Positions 25,966 through 35,620 are shown, counted from the stretch's first letter. The stretch is DNA of 64,000 bases from DASQYE01 sp035940775 (GCA_035940775.1 DASZEN010000016.1:62001-126000), one strand, 5' to 3'. A program made the numbers and translations. The notes: a model not told the origin generated them from the letters alone.

Positions 25966-26466
25966 ATGTCCGTTGACGCTGCCATCATTGCCGCCCAGGC
26001 TGCCGTGGCCAAAGGCGAAGCGGTCTCGGCGGTCGATGTCGGAGCAGGAGAAGCCAGCGCCGCGCTCGGCGTCGCGCAAGCCACGGCGGCCTACCAATTA
26101 GTGATTCAAATCCTTCAGGATAAAGTGGTCGAGCTGGCTCCGGCCCTGATCGCCATCGAGGTCGCGGCCATCAGCGAAGGCATCGCCGTTTACCTCGCCG
26201 AACAACAGCTCTCGGCGACCATCGAGAAAGAGCTTCAGGCGAACGCCAGCGCGGTCTTCGCGCAAACGCAGGCCAGCTACGAGGCCGAGCAGCAACAGGA
26301 GATCGCAGCCCTTCGCAGCGATGTCGCGCTGGAAAGCAAAGCCCTCGGGGCCGTTCCTGACGAGCGCGCGGCCCGGGACGTGGCGGGCACTGTTCGGTCG
26401 GCGCTCGACCAGGCTGATGCCGCCGTCTCGTCGGCCCTCGCCGCAGCCTTCGCCGGACTCGGCTGA
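25966..26466 (+). CDS. Hypothetical Ala-rich helical protein
   Basis: 166 residues, about one third alanine, with long predicted amphipathic helices (IAAQAAVAKGEAVSAVDVGA; LEANASAVFAQTQ-type segments around 100-115) and no cysteines. No family recognised. It has the composition of a coiled-coil or shell-forming protein and lies in the R-body gene string, so an accessory structural role is possible. Confidence 0.6.
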   Translation: MSVDAAIIAAQAAVAKGEAVSAVDVGAGEASAALGVAQATAAYQLVIQILQDKVVELAPALIAIEVAAISEGIAVYLAEQQLSATIEKELQANASAVFAQTQASYEAEQQQEIAALRSDVALESKALGAVPDERAARDVAGTVRSALDQADAAVSSALAAAFAGLG

Positions 26467-26559
26467 GGGCTCACTCTCTGAAGCGCCGCGCCGCGACCGC
26501 GTGACGGAAAGATTCCGGGGCACGCCGCAAAGATCGCATCGGGCAGAAGGAAAAGTATA

Positions 26560-27534
26560 ATGCCACTGGCCTACACGCTGGCAGTCAGGAACAACAACGG
26601 CTGGGAAGTACTGCTCGCTCAAAAGAACGTCATCGATTTCAGACGAACGCTTCCATTCGACAACAGGACGCTCTACCTGTGCGAGCATCCGGGAGAGTTC
26701 GTCATTCCGGGCAAGGCCATCAGCGAGAGAGAGGGGCTGGAATACGCGGCCGTCCGCGCCTTCTGCGAAGAAGTCCAGATTGAGATGCCCAGCTACGCCA
26801 CGATACAGCAGTTTTACAACATCGGCGACGAGGCGCGGTTCTGGCTCCTGTGGGCCGAAGACAATCCCTGGATGTCGCTCAGCGACGATCAAGCTCTGAA
26901 ACGTAAGAACAGGTATTTCATGGAGCGAGATGCGTCCGTGTCGGTCGATACGGAGACCGAGCGGCTGACGAGTAGCTGGCCCGCCGACCGTTACGGCGAC
27001 CTTCACATGCTCGTATGGGTTCCGATCAATAATGCGCTGGACTATTTCAACCCCTACAATCGGCTCAGCGTCTGGCAGGAAGGACAGTACGCCCTGGCCC
27101 AACAGGCGATGCCCGCTTACGACAATTACCGCCTCATAAAAGTCTACAATAATGATAGGATGTTCCCCCATTGGAGCGAGAGGGCGTTACAGCACATGGT
27201 ACAAAATCCTCTGGTCACGTACATCCAGATTTACAAGAAGTCGGACAGGAGACACCCTGTCCTGATCGGCGGCTCGGGGCAGATCATCTACTCGGAGGGC
27301 AGGGCCTATCTGAAGGCGGAGAAATCGACCGCCATCGTGGAGCCCGTGCTCGGAGCCTCCTACTTCGTCGTCGCCCACAACGGGCCTGAGCTGGTGCTGC
27401 ACCACACGATGATATACGTGGGCAAGGGCTACGGCGCGCACAAATTCAGCAGCGAGATACGCGCTTCGGAGCTGATCGGGCCGGGCGACGAGCCGCCCTC
27501 GGGCACGCTGCTCGATAACTCTTCAGACCTGTAG
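26560..27534 (+). CDS. Degenerate NUDIX-like protein of the R-body region
   Basis: 324 residues. Near residues 49-73 the chain GKAISEREGLEYAAVRAFCE then EVQIEM resembles a NUDIX box: a Gly, Glu residues, the Arg and the EE pair are in place, but the Glu after Arg is Ala and the Gly after EE is Gln. Hydrolase activity is therefore doubtful. The rest has no known motif; it is rich in Tyr, Trp and Asn (YNNDRMFPHW, FNPYNRLSVWQEGQYALAQQ). AAGGA lies before the ATG. Neighbours suggest it works with the reb locus, role unknown. Confidence 0.65.
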   Translation: MPLAYTLAVRNNNGWEVLLAQKNVIDFRRTLPFDNRTLYLCEHPGEFVIPGKAISEREGLEYAAVRAFCEEVQIEMPSYATIQQFYNIGDEARFWLLWAEDNPWMSLSDDQALKRKNRYFMERDASVSVDTETERLTSSWPADRYGDLHMLVWVPINNALDYFNPYNRLSVWQEGQYALAQQAMPAYDNYRLIKVYNNDRMFPHWSERALQHMVQNPLVTYIQIYKKSDRRHPVLIGGSGQIIYSEGRAYLKAEKSTAIVEPVLGASYFVVAHNGPELVLHHTMIYVGKGYGAHKFSSEIRASELIGPGDEPPSGTLLDNSSDL

Positions 27535-27738
27535 CCGCGCGAGGCCGCGCGCGCCTAAGCAGGAGGCTCAATAACGGGTTGCGCCGCAAAGCCTGAGCGG
27601 GTTTGTCGTCCACGGTAGACCAGGGATCAGGCGGGCGATTGGGGGAACGGGACTTTCTCCGGATCGACCTCGTCGTTCGAGATGATTTTAAGCCCGCGCC
27701 CGAATGATGAATGACTCTCACACACTCAGCGCGCGTAG

Positions 27739-28236
27739 ATGTCGCGGGCAACAAAGATGAGCAGCAACGAAGCCGAGGAAGATCAGGAACGCACAGAGCT
27801 TGAGAACGAGATGACGCTCGAAGCGCCCCTCGCGTTCGAGTTGCAGGCGGTAGGCCAGGCGATGGCCAAGGCGATCAAGGATCTTCCTCCGGAGGGCCAA
27901 CCGCCCGCGCTTTTGGCCGCCATAGCCATCATCAATGGATTGAGAGCGACGGCTGATGCCACCGTCGAGGGGTTGCCGGATTTCCCGCCCTCACTATCGA
28001 CCGAGGTCATCCAGGCGAAGGCGCAAGCCTTTGAGCTTCTATACCGAAATCTCCCGCCGGGTACGCCCCCGGAAATCTTCCTGCCCGCACTGGGCCTGAT
28101 CTACAACGTGGACGAGATGGTTGATCCGCTCGGCGACGACCCGCCAACTATTCCGCACCAGACGACCGAATCTCTCATCAATAATCAGATAGACATGCTC
28201 ATCGAATATCTAACCCAACAGGTCTTGTCAGGGTGA
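27739..28236 (+). CDS. Hypothetical acidic protein
   Basis: 165 residues (159 if the ATG at 27757 is used; neither has a clear ribosome site). Acidic N-terminus (NEAEEDQERTELENE), helical middle (ELQAVGQAMAKAIKDLPPEG) and Pro-rich loops (LPPGTPPEIFLP). Unrecognised. It is the last plus-strand gene of the R-body stretch. Confidence 0.55.
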   Translation: MSRATKMSSNEAEEDQERTELENEMTLEAPLAFELQAVGQAMAKAIKDLPPEGQPPALLAAIAIINGLRATADATVEGLPDFPPSLSTEVIQAKAQAFELLYRNLPPGTPPEIFLPALGLIYNVDEMVDPLGDDPPTIPHQTTESLINNQIDMLIEYLTQQVLSG

Positions 28237-28410
28237 GATACGGGCACGCTCTTCGCGCACCTTTTAATCCCGAACGAGGGGCGCGCGCGACCTCAACCCG
28301 ATCACCCTGCGGGCGGACGCTTTCAATCGATCTCCGAGAAAGGTATATTACGCCCGCAGCAGGCGCACGCTCGCACGGTCGCCCCTGAGCCGCAGTTCGG
28401 TAATAAGCAG

Positions 28411-29262
28411 ATGGAACTCAACGAGAGACGCGATGTGATAGAGGTCTGGCGACCGCGCGAGCTGGGTCAGCTTGAGCTTAGGCGCGGCTTCAGCGTAGAC
28501 AGACCCGTGCCGCGCCACTGGCACGAAGAGTACCAGCTTTGCCTCATTCAGTCGGGCGAGGGCGACCTCACCTATAGAGGCAGCAGCTTCCTTACCCCGC
28601 CCGTCAGCCTCTTCATAGTCCATCCCGGCGAGGTTCACTCCAACCGCTCGTTTGAGCGTACGGGCGTTAGCTACCGTACGATCTTCATGGATTTGAAACT
28701 GATGCGGCGCGCCGCGAGCGAAATCCGTGGCAAAGAACTGAATCATCCATTCTTTCCGACGGCCGTGATCTTCGATAGAGACATCATCAGAGAGTACCTG
28801 CACCTTCATTCCGCTCTTGAGCAGCCGTCGTCCAGCCTTGAGGGCGAGACGCTGCTTTTGAACTTCATGGCGGCGCTGATCCTGCGCTTTGCGGAGAATC
28901 GCCCGCGCCCGCTCAGCGTGGGTTCGGAGAGGCAAGCTGTCAAGCGCGCCTCCGACTACCTGTCCGAGCATTATGCCGAGAACATCTCTCTGGAGAATCT
29001 GGCGCGCATTGCGAACCTGAGCCCGTTTCATTTCAATCGCGTTTTCTCGGAACAGTTCGGGATGCCGCCTCACGCCTTTCAGACGCAGCTCAGAGTGTTC
29101 CGGGCGAAAGAGCTGCTGCGCCAGGGCTGGTCGATTGCCCAGGTCGCGTTTCAGACAGGGTTTGCAGATCAGAGCCACCTCACACGCCACTTCAAACGAC
29201 TCGTCGCCGTCACCCCAGGGCAGTACAGACAAAACAGCAAGAACATTCAAGACAGCCTCTAA
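28411..29262 (+). CDS. AraC-family transcriptional regulator with N-terminal cupin
   Basis: 283 residues. N-terminal sensor cupin (about 20-150; VPRHWHEEYQLCLIQSGEGD, VHPGEVHSN), then two helix-turn-helix units (about 180-280): ENISLENLARIANLSPFHFN and SIAQVAFQTGFADQSHLTRH with FKRLVAVTPGQYR, the AraC signature. Probably controls nearby genes in response to a small ligand. The metallo-beta-lactamase-fold gene follows on the same strand. Confidence 0.93.
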   Translation: MELNERRDVIEVWRPRELGQLELRRGFSVDRPVPRHWHEEYQLCLIQSGEGDLTYRGSSFLTPPVSLFIVHPGEVHSNRSFERTGVSYRTIFMDLKLMRRAASEIRGKELNHPFFPTAVIFDRDIIREYLHLHSALEQPSSSLEGETLLLNFMAALILRFAENRPRPLSVGSERQAVKRASDYLSEHYAENISLENLARIANLSPFHFNRVFSEQFGMPPHAFQTQLRVFRAKELLRQGWSIAQVAFQTGFADQSHLTRHFKRLVAVTPGQYRQNSKNIQDSL

Positions 29263-29442
29263 CGCCTCACTTAAGCTTTGCGTTAAGACATGCCGTAGTG
29301 TGCCAGATTAATGTGGCTGGATTAATGTCGCCAGGCGAAGGCTGACGGGGTGTCTGTTCGGAAGATGTTTTACCGCGACCCCGGAACAAGTCGGGGCGGT
29401 CTTGTCTATGATTTGAAGCGCAATCTTAAGGAGAGATTCAAA

Positions 29443-30561
29443 ATGCCATCAGCGCCGGTCAGAGCTTTACACGTACGCATCGGTCTGCTTCTGTTGTTCC
29501 TGTTGTTGAACGCAACCGTGCTGCTCGCCGATTCTGTGAATACGAACGAGCGGACGGTGACGAAGGTGGCCGAAGGCGTGTATGTCATACGCCACAAGGA
29601 TGCGCCGGATGGTTTCCCACAGGGAAATACCACGGTGATTATAGGTGACCGGGAGGTGTTCGTAGTCGATTCATGCTATCTGCCCTCAGCCGCCCGCGAG
29701 GACATCGCGCAGATTCGCCAGTGGACGAACAAGCCCGTCAGTTATCTGCTCAACACACACTGGCACTACGATCACACTATGGGCAACGGCACTTATGCCG
29801 AGGCGTTTCCGCAGCTTGCCATCATCGCCCACGTCGAGACGCGAAAGCAGATGGAAGGCTACAATCCGGGCTGGTTCGCCAAGTACCCGACGCGCGCCGA
29901 GCGATTCAAGCGATTGCTCGACACCGGAAAAGATGTCGATGGCAAACCCCTGACCGAGAGCCAAAAGAGGGATTACGCGACCGCCCTGGCGGGGGTCGAG
30001 CCGGTCGGCGCGGAATTTAAAGCCGTGGTCGATCGGCTGCCCAATCTGATGTTTAGCGATCAACTCAACGTTGACATTGGAAATCGTGAAGTGCAGGTCA
30101 AACATCTGGGGCGCGGTAATACTGCGGGCGACGCCGTCGTTTATTTGCCGAAGGAAAGGATCTTGATCGCGGGCGACCTGCTGGATCATCCCGTGCCGTA
30201 CCTCGGCGGCGGTTACCCTTCCGAATTAATCAGGACGTTGCGGAGCATGGGCCAACTCGACACGCAAACCATCGTTCCGGGGCACGGCGAAGTCCTGCAA
30301 GGGGGCAGCGGCAAGGCGTACCTGAATCAGGTGATTGATTTCCTGAGCGCGGTGGTCGCCCAGGTAAGCCTTCAGGTCTACAAGATTGGAAACGGTTCCA
30401 GGAATTTTGAGGCCGTGCGCGACGCCGTTCAAAAGGATATTGATTTCAACGCGTGGCGACAAAAGTTTGCGGGCGACGACAAAGACAATCGTGATTTCTT
30501 TGACGGGTTCAGCCTGCCCGGACTGTTGACGGCCGCTTACGCCGAAGTCTGGGGCCGGTAG
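29443..30561 (+). CDS. Secreted metallo-beta-lactamase-fold hydrolase
   Basis: 372 residues from the ATG at 29443 (AAGGAGAGA 9-17 bases upstream), which leaves a clean signal peptide (VRIGLLLLFLLLNATVLLAD). The open frame extends 93 bases further upstream but is not signal-like. Metal site: THWHYDHTMGN with His106, His108, Asp110, His111; then IAGDLLDHP and VPGHGEV further on. Such periplasmic MBL proteins (class B3-like or SoxH-like) hydrolyse varied substrates; which one is unknown. It may be under the AraC gene before it. Confidence 0.92.
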   Translation: MPSAPVRALHVRIGLLLLFLLLNATVLLADSVNTNERTVTKVAEGVYVIRHKDAPDGFPQGNTTVIIGDREVFVVDSCYLPSAAREDIAQIRQWTNKPVSYLLNTHWHYDHTMGNGTYAEAFPQLAIIAHVETRKQMEGYNPGWFAKYPTRAERFKRLLDTGKDVDGKPLTESQKRDYATALAGVEPVGAEFKAVVDRLPNLMFSDQLNVDIGNREVQVKHLGRGNTAGDAVVYLPKERILIAGDLLDHPVPYLGGGYPSELIRTLRSMGQLDTQTIVPGHGEVLQGGSGKAYLNQVIDFLSAVVAQVSLQVYKIGNGSRNFEAVRDAVQKDIDFNAWRQKFAGDDKDNRDFFDGFSLPGLLTAAYAEVWGR

Positions 30562-30602
30562 CGCTGCCCTGTAATCTGAACCGGGCCGTAGAAAGAAAAA
30601 TC

Positions 30603-31298
30603 ATGGACAGACGTGTTTTCGTCTTATCAATGCTGGCGCTCGCCGCCGAATCGGTCGGCGTGGCGAATGGCGTCAGCCGTCGCGCGGCGTTCGAGCCCGA
30701 TGCTGTGTTCGAGCCCGATCTGGCCGGGATAGTTGAAGGTAAAGGCTGGCAGGTCTTCAATCGCGATGCGAGCCTCTTTAATCGGGGCGCTAAAAGGGGC
30801 GTCCGGTTTGACGAGAGGGCTGGCGACGGCGTCGCCCTGCTGAAGGGTTATACGTTCAAGACCGGCACGATAGAGTTCGATGTCAAAGGCAGGAATGTCT
30901 TGCAGAAAAGTTTTGTCGGCATAGCTTTCAACGTGCTCGACGAGACGACCTACGATGCCGTCTATTTTCGTCCCTTCAACTTCAGGAGTGACGATCCGCT
31001 GAGGCGAAGCCACGCCGTGCAATACATTTCTCCGCCGACGCACACCTGGCGGAAATTACGCAGCGAATATCCGGGGAAGTACGAACAACCCGTTTCTCCC
31101 GTTCCGGACCCGGAAGAGTGGTTCCACGCTCGCGTCGTGGTTTCGAGGCCGAAGGTGAGCGTATTTGTGAACGATGCGACAGCGCCCAGCCTCGTGGTCG
31201 AACAATTAAGCGAGCGCAAACAGGGGCGCGTCGGGCTCTGGGCGGGCGACGGCTCAGGCGGTTATTTCGCCAATCTTAGAATTATTCCCGACAGGTAA
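30603..31298 (+). CDS. Secreted LamG/GH16-like (DUF1080-type) domain protein
   Basis: 231 residues. Signal peptide-like start (DRRVFVLSMLALAAESVGVA). The rest is one concanavalin-like beta sandwich: YTFKTGTIEFDVKGRNVLQK, FVGIAFNVLDETTYDAVYFR, EEWFHARVVVSRPKVSVFVN, ending GRVGLWAGDGSGGYFANLRI, the usual closing strand of 3-keto-disaccharide hydrolase-like (DUF1080) domains. It likely binds or processes a sugar. 41 bases after the MBL gene, possibly cotranscribed. Confidence 0.82.
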   Translation: MDRRVFVLSMLALAAESVGVANGVSRRAAFEPDAVFEPDLAGIVEGKGWQVFNRDASLFNRGAKRGVRFDERAGDGVALLKGYTFKTGTIEFDVKGRNVLQKSFVGIAFNVLDETTYDAVYFRPFNFRSDDPLRRSHAVQYISPPTHTWRKLRSEYPGKYEQPVSPVPDPEEWFHARVVVSRPKVSVFVNDATAPSLVVEQLSERKQGRVGLWAGDGSGGYFANLRIIPDR

Positions 31299-31622
31299 GG
31301 CCGGGGGCTTCCCGGAACGAGGTGTGCGATTGAACCGCGCCCTCATCGTTTGATGAAGTGCTTGGACGATGAGCGCCTTTTCCGATCGCCCCGCCGAATA
31401 ACTCGTTCCAGCCGACGCCCCGGCCGTGCATTCCACACATCCTGCCCCGTCGAGCAAATAACCAAAAAGCCGGAATACTTTTTCCAGGAAAAAGCCGCTT
31501 CCGTTTTATATCGGCGTGTGTAATCATCATGCCCATTCGACTTTGAGAATAGAAACGGGCGGAAGGCTTTGGCAGCCTCAATGCCGCTGGCGGCTGATCG
31601 CACGTCGGGACGAAATAGACCT
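31299..31622. other. Intergenic region
   Basis: 324 bases without a supported gene; overlapping open frames on the minus strand look non-coding. Confidence 0.4.
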
Positions 31623-32162
31623 ATGCTCATAGATGACTTCCTGCCCGTTTATGATGTCACGGAGCGCCATCAGGTAATCATCGCCGGTTCGCCGCGCGAA
31701 GTTTATTCTGCTGTGCGCCAACTCGACATCAGCAGGGCTCGAATTACTCCCTTGCTGTTTCGGCTTCGCGGGATGCAGACCCCTCCGGCCCTGACGCTCG
31801 ACGAACTGCTGAAGCGACGATTCATACTCCTGGGCGAAAGGGTGAATGAAGAGCTGCTGCTCGGATTGATCGGAAAGTTCTGGACGCTGTGTGGTGATCT
31901 TCGCCGCGTCGATGTGGAGGGCTATCGCGGATTCGACGAAGAGGGATATGCTAAGGCGGCCTGGAATTTCTCCCTGACGCAGCGCTCTGCGAGTCAGGTG
32001 CTGCTCAGCACAGAGACGAGGGTCAGGTGTACGGACGAGCGAAGCCGCAGCAGGTTTCGCCTCTATTGGAGCCTGATCGCCCCTTTCAGCGGACTGATTC
32101 GCATGGAGATGTTGCGGGAGATAAAACGACAGGTAGAGACTCTGCGCGCCCGCGCGGCATAA
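31623..32162 (+). CDS. Hypothetical protein (SRPBCC/START-like fold suspected)
   Basis: 179 residues from the ATG at 31623 (MLIDDFLPVYDVTERHQVII); the frame is open 54 bases further up from a TTG. Pattern of a START-type lipid-binding fold: VIIAGSPREVYSAVRQLDIS at the start, long strands (YAKAAWNFSLTQRSASQVLL, STETRVRCTDERSRSRFRLY), then a closing helix FSGLIRMEMLREIKRQVETL. Similar unnamed proteins occur in many soil bacteria. The ligand is unknown. Confidence 0.75.
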   Translation: MLIDDFLPVYDVTERHQVIIAGSPREVYSAVRQLDISRARITPLLFRLRGMQTPPALTLDELLKRRFILLGERVNEELLLGLIGKFWTLCGDLRRVDVEGYRGFDEEGYAKAAWNFSLTQRSASQVLLSTETRVRCTDERSRSRFRLYWSLIAPFSGLIRMEMLREIKRQVETLRARAA

Positions 32163-32322
32163 TCCCAGGCTATAATCGAACAAATCCAGGCGGCCGACCG
32201 CAATCCGCCCGGCCCTGATCCGTCAACCTTGCTGAGGGGTTGCGTTCGTCTCAAAGGGGCTGGCTCTCTGTCCCTGCGTCCACTTGCTTTCGCCCCGACG
32301 GCTCGAAGAGAGGGAGACTTGA

Positions 32323-33714
32323 ATGAGGGAATCTCAAAAAATCCTGATCTGCCTGCTGCTCATCTCGCTTGCTCCCATACTAACGAGCGCACAGATACCG
32401 CTTGAGGCTGAAAGCGAGTTTGAGGCGGCGGTCGATCAGTACACGGTCGATTACGAGCGTCTGATGACTTCCAGGGGCCGCAGCAGCAGTAGTAGTGCGG
32501 TCGATGCCCGTAGGAGACGGAAAGTTGCGCCGCAGGATACGCAGCAGGAAATCTCTGAAGCCTTCCTTGTGCGAGGTGCGCCGCCGCTTTCCGAATACGT
32601 CGGCAGCTCTTCGCTCGCGGATATTACAAGGGCTTTGCGAAACAACTTCGCGCCCGGTACGGCCCTGATTTTTTATGCTTATAGGGGAGATGTCTTTCAG
32701 GTCTGGTTGATCGACCAGTCGGGTTTGCAAGCCTACAATAGTCAGACGTTATCCGGGCGGGAATTGGAATCGACCATCTACGGCCTCAGAAGCTCGCTCG
32801 GCGTCGATTCCTTACAGTCGGCTCGCGCTCCTTCGCTTGTCGGCCTGACAGTGGCTCCGAAACCCGCAGGCTCGAAAATACCAATGGATCGCGCCATAGC
32901 CGAGGCGACCGCGCTATTATTGCCCGCGCCCATCGCTGATAGATTGAATCCGGTGAGGCATCTCATAGTCGCTCCCATACTCGGCATAGGCACCGTGCCC
33001 TTCGCCATCCTGCGCCCTTTCAAGTCGAATCTTTTCCTGATAGACAGGATGTCGGTTTCAATCGTCCCGAGTCTTTTCGACATCGAGACTCGTATCAAAG
33101 AATGGACGCCGAGGTATCAAAAGCCTCTGGTCATAGGCAATCCTTATCTCCCGCCGGACAGTAGATGGAGAGTGCCGCCGCTCCCCGGAGCCGAAGATGA
33201 AGCGATAGCGATAGCGAAGTTGATCGCCGCCAAACCTCTCATTGGCAGGCGCGCCGTCAAGCGCAGGGTCATAGCGAGAGCAAGCGAGGCGGATTTTCTT
33301 TACTTCGCGACGCATGGCGTTGCCAGTAGTCGCGATCCTCTCGCGGGCGGCTTTCTATTCCTATCTGCACGCAGTCTCAATCAGGGCTTCTGGACGGCGA
33401 AGGAGGTGCAAGGCTCTAAGCTCCGGGCGCAAATAGCGATTTTGAGCGCGTGCCAGACGGGACTCGGGAAAACACACGATGCGGGAGTCATAGGGCTTTC
33501 GAGAGCATTCCAGATCGCGGGCGTACCGCGGGTCGTCATGAGCCTCTGGAGCGTCAACGACAAGGCCACCGCCGAGTTGATGAAGTCGTTCGTAAAAAAC
33601 CTGCGAAGCAACGTGCCGTCGGAAGCCTTACGGCTCGCGATGCTCGATGTCAGACGGCAACGGCCCGCCCCCTCTCAATGGGCATCGTTCGTCCTCTTCG
33701 GAATCCCTGTGTGA
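32323..33714 (+). CDS. Secreted CHAT-domain protein (caspase-like fold)
   Basis: 463 residues with a signal peptide (ILICLLLISLAPILTSAQ). A disordered Ser/Arg part (50-75) precedes the CHAT domain at about 180-460. The catalytic pair is kept: His331 in LYFATHG and Cys377 in LSACQTGLG, with VPRVVMSLWSVNDKATAELM behind it. CHAT peptidases often occur with TPR or FHA regulators and some process gasdermins; this one is exported and has no TPR part. Target unknown. Confidence 0.92.
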   Translation: MRESQKILICLLLISLAPILTSAQIPLEAESEFEAAVDQYTVDYERLMTSRGRSSSSSAVDARRRRKVAPQDTQQEISEAFLVRGAPPLSEYVGSSSLADITRALRNNFAPGTALIFYAYRGDVFQVWLIDQSGLQAYNSQTLSGRELESTIYGLRSSLGVDSLQSARAPSLVGLTVAPKPAGSKIPMDRAIAEATALLLPAPIADRLNPVRHLIVAPILGIGTVPFAILRPFKSNLFLIDRMSVSIVPSLFDIETRIKEWTPRYQKPLVIGNPYLPPDSRWRVPPLPGAEDEAIAIAKLIAAKPLIGRRAVKRRVIARASEADFLYFATHGVASSRDPLAGGFLFLSARSLNQGFWTAKEVQGSKLRAQIAILSACQTGLGKTHDAGVIGLSRAFQIAGVPRVVMSLWSVNDKATAELMKSFVKNLRSNVPSEALRLAMLDVRRQRPAPSQWASFVLFGIPV

Positions 33715-33814
33715 GCACGTTCCGGCCCCTTCTGTGACGATTGACTTCCCCTCGCGGTTGGGTATAGAAGCACTCTGTTTTCAATCCCATCACTCCTGGA
33801 AAGGAGCTTCGGCC

Positions 33815-34333
33815 ATGAGCGAACAAGAGAACACCAGGGTGGTACAGCGAATCTACGAGAATTTCAAGAACGGTGACATCCAATCTATTCTTGAGACGAT
33901 GGCGGACGACATCGAATGGCAACTGCCGTCGATAGAGAACGCGCCGTTTTCCGGCAAGCGCAGCGGGCGCGAACAAGTCGCCGGATTCTTCCGTACGCTT
34001 GCCGATGCACAGGACGTGCAACAGTTCGAGCCGCAGGACTTCGTCGCGCAGGGCGAAAAGGTCGTCGCGCTGGGCCATTACAGTTGGCGCACGAAATCGA
34101 CCGGGCGCCACTACGCCGGGGACTGGGCCCACGTCTTCACTTTCCGCGACGGCAAGGTTGTCAGGTTCCACGAATACAGACACGGCGGCCGCCGCCGCCC
34201 ATCGCCCCTAACCGCCTCTACACGCGTAGCTCAAGACAGACGCCGGAGCGGTCAGCCAACCACGGCGGCTAACCGCTCCGGCCACGAACACGCTTTCAAC
34301 ACTGGTTCTGGTGCAAACGCTGAGTTGGGCTGA
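33815..34333 (+). CDS. SnoaL/NTF2-like protein with a probable C-terminal frameshift
   Basis: 172 residues from the ATG at 33815 (GGAAAGGAG upstream). Residues 1-122 are an NTF2-like cone: VVQRIYENFKNGDIQSILET, DDIEWQLPS, VAGFFRTLADAQDV, DGKVVRFHEY. The family normally goes on with xDTAAxxAA and stops. Here the frame breaks after HEY: the read frame gives RHGGRRRPSP and a disordered tail to 34333. The +1 frame gives DTAAAAAHRP and a stop at 34209-34211. One base was probably gained or two lost near 34178. Confidence 0.8.
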   Translation: MSEQENTRVVQRIYENFKNGDIQSILETMADDIEWQLPSIENAPFSGKRSGREQVAGFFRTLADAQDVQQFEPQDFVAQGEKVVALGHYSWRTKSTGRHYAGDWAHVFTFRDGKVVRFHEYRHGGRRRPSPLTASTRVAQDRRRSGQPTTAANRSGHEHAFNTGSGANAELG

Positions 34334-34378
34334 TAATCAGTCGCGATCCTCATAATCGACCACCCCGGCCCGATCTCC

Positions 34379-34723
34379 ATGAATGGTAGCGCCGTGTTAC
34401 TTATGTTGAGCACAGTCCTGATCAGAAGGGCAGTCTCTGATGATGAAATTTTAGGGCATGTCGCACCTGAGCTAGGCTATGACCTGTACTGGCGCAGGAC
34501 TGCTCAAGCGCGCCGGGCACTGGAGCTTTACAGAACGCAGGGCGTCGGCACACCGCTCGGGCAGAAGCAGGCGCTCGAAGAACTTGCAAGGATCGAATTT
34601 GAGTGTGATGCCTTCAGTGCGGTGACTCTGGCTTCGCTGGGAAGACACCCGCTGTTCTTCGGCCATTATCTTGAAGCCACAGAGCGATCATCGGAGGCTG
34701 CCATTTACGATTTCAGCAGATAA
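34379..34723 (+). CDS. Hypothetical protein
   Basis: 114 residues, unrecognised. Mostly helical in look (WRRTAQARRALELYRTQGVG; QALEELARIEFECDAF). The ribosome site is weak and the gene stands at the left edge of the accessory region. Modest support only. Confidence 0.35.
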   Translation: MNGSAVLLMLSTVLIRRAVSDDEILGHVAPELGYDLYWRRTAQARRALELYRTQGVGTPLGQKQALEELARIEFECDAFSAVTLASLGRHPLFFGHYLEATERSSEAAIYDFSR

Positions 34724-34921
34724 AAATGCCACCTGTCCAGAAGCGTTCATGACCTTACAGAAAGGGGATGTGCTGCTTTAGGATTGTAGATTGAGAAAGC
34801 TGAGATGACTAACTAACAGCACTCGAGGAAATAAAGCATAGCGTGAACGCGATATGGGCCTTTGCTCGCACCAACGGCGCGTTATCTGCGTCTCTGTTCC
34901 CGCGTATTTGAGATATGGGTT

Positions 34922-35620
34922 TCAGCGGCTTCTTGCATAATGTCCGTTAGAAGATGCCGGTAGCTTTTCGACTGTGCGTAATATATCTTTTATCCATAAG
35001 GTGAACGGATGCTCGTCGGGGTTTCTTGGTGCACGATGAAATTCGTAACGCACATCATATTCGCCTACATACCAGAGATCATACGCTGTGCCATCCAGGA
35101 GCAAATCGGCTTGATCTGTTTTAGATGCTGTTCCAGCCATTCTTTTTTCATTTGCAGCTTGCACGTAAGCCGCACTAAGAAATGCCTGCCGCCATTGCGC
35201 TAAGTGTGAGGCTGGCGCTTTGACATGCAGCGTTTGTACCCGAAATTGATTAGCTAATTGGATCAAGTCAACCTGGTCTTTACCCTCAATCAACTGTTGG
35301 AACTTTTGATCAATGTTTCCGCTCAGCGAGCGCTGGACTTTCACCTCTTCCGAGCTATCCTTACGCTTAACGATAATGATCTGCGATTCGGCTTGAAAGC
35401 TCGGTATGACCCTGAGCACGAAAGCATACCTGATGTCGGGCGCGTTCAAAATGTTGCGCGGGAAAACTTCGCCCAACAGGCGATCGTAGAGCGATATGGT
35501 ATCGTCTGTCGCCATCATCATTTGTCTATCCCTGGGGTTTTGTCCTTGCGCCAAACCGGAAGCAGCAGAGAGACTAAAGACTATAGCTGCTGCGATGTGT
35601 AGGGCCCAGAGGCCGCTCAA
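34922..35620 (-). CDS. Hypothetical secreted protein
   Basis: 232 residues with a signal peptide (LHIAAAIVFSLSAASGLAQG). The mature part has a central region of mixed strands and helices (IRYAFVLRVIPSFQAESQII; QTLHVKAPASHLAQWRQAFL) and no enzyme motif. It overlaps the preceding gene by 47 bases. It may be the last gene of the nSTAND-patatin operon, 4 genes on the minus strand. Not recognised. Confidence 0.65.
   Translation of the reverse strand: MSGLWALHIAAAIVFSLSAASGLAQGQNPRDRQMMMATDDTISLYDRLLGEVFPRNILNAPDIRYAFVLRVIPSFQAESQIIIVKRKDSSEEVKVQRSLSGNIDQKFQQLIEGKDQVDLIQLANQFRVQTLHVKAPASHLAQWRQAFLSAAYVQAANEKRMAGTASKTDQADLLLDGTAYDLWYVGEYDVRYEFHRAPRNPDEHPFTLWIKDILRTVEKLPASSNGHYARSR

Noticed and set aside
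26098..27171. 357-residue minus-strand open frame
   Set aside because: Opposite to the NUDIX-like gene; no motif and no ribosome site.
28348..29250. 300-residue minus-strand open frame
   Set aside because: Antisense to the AraC regulator with a clear HTH.
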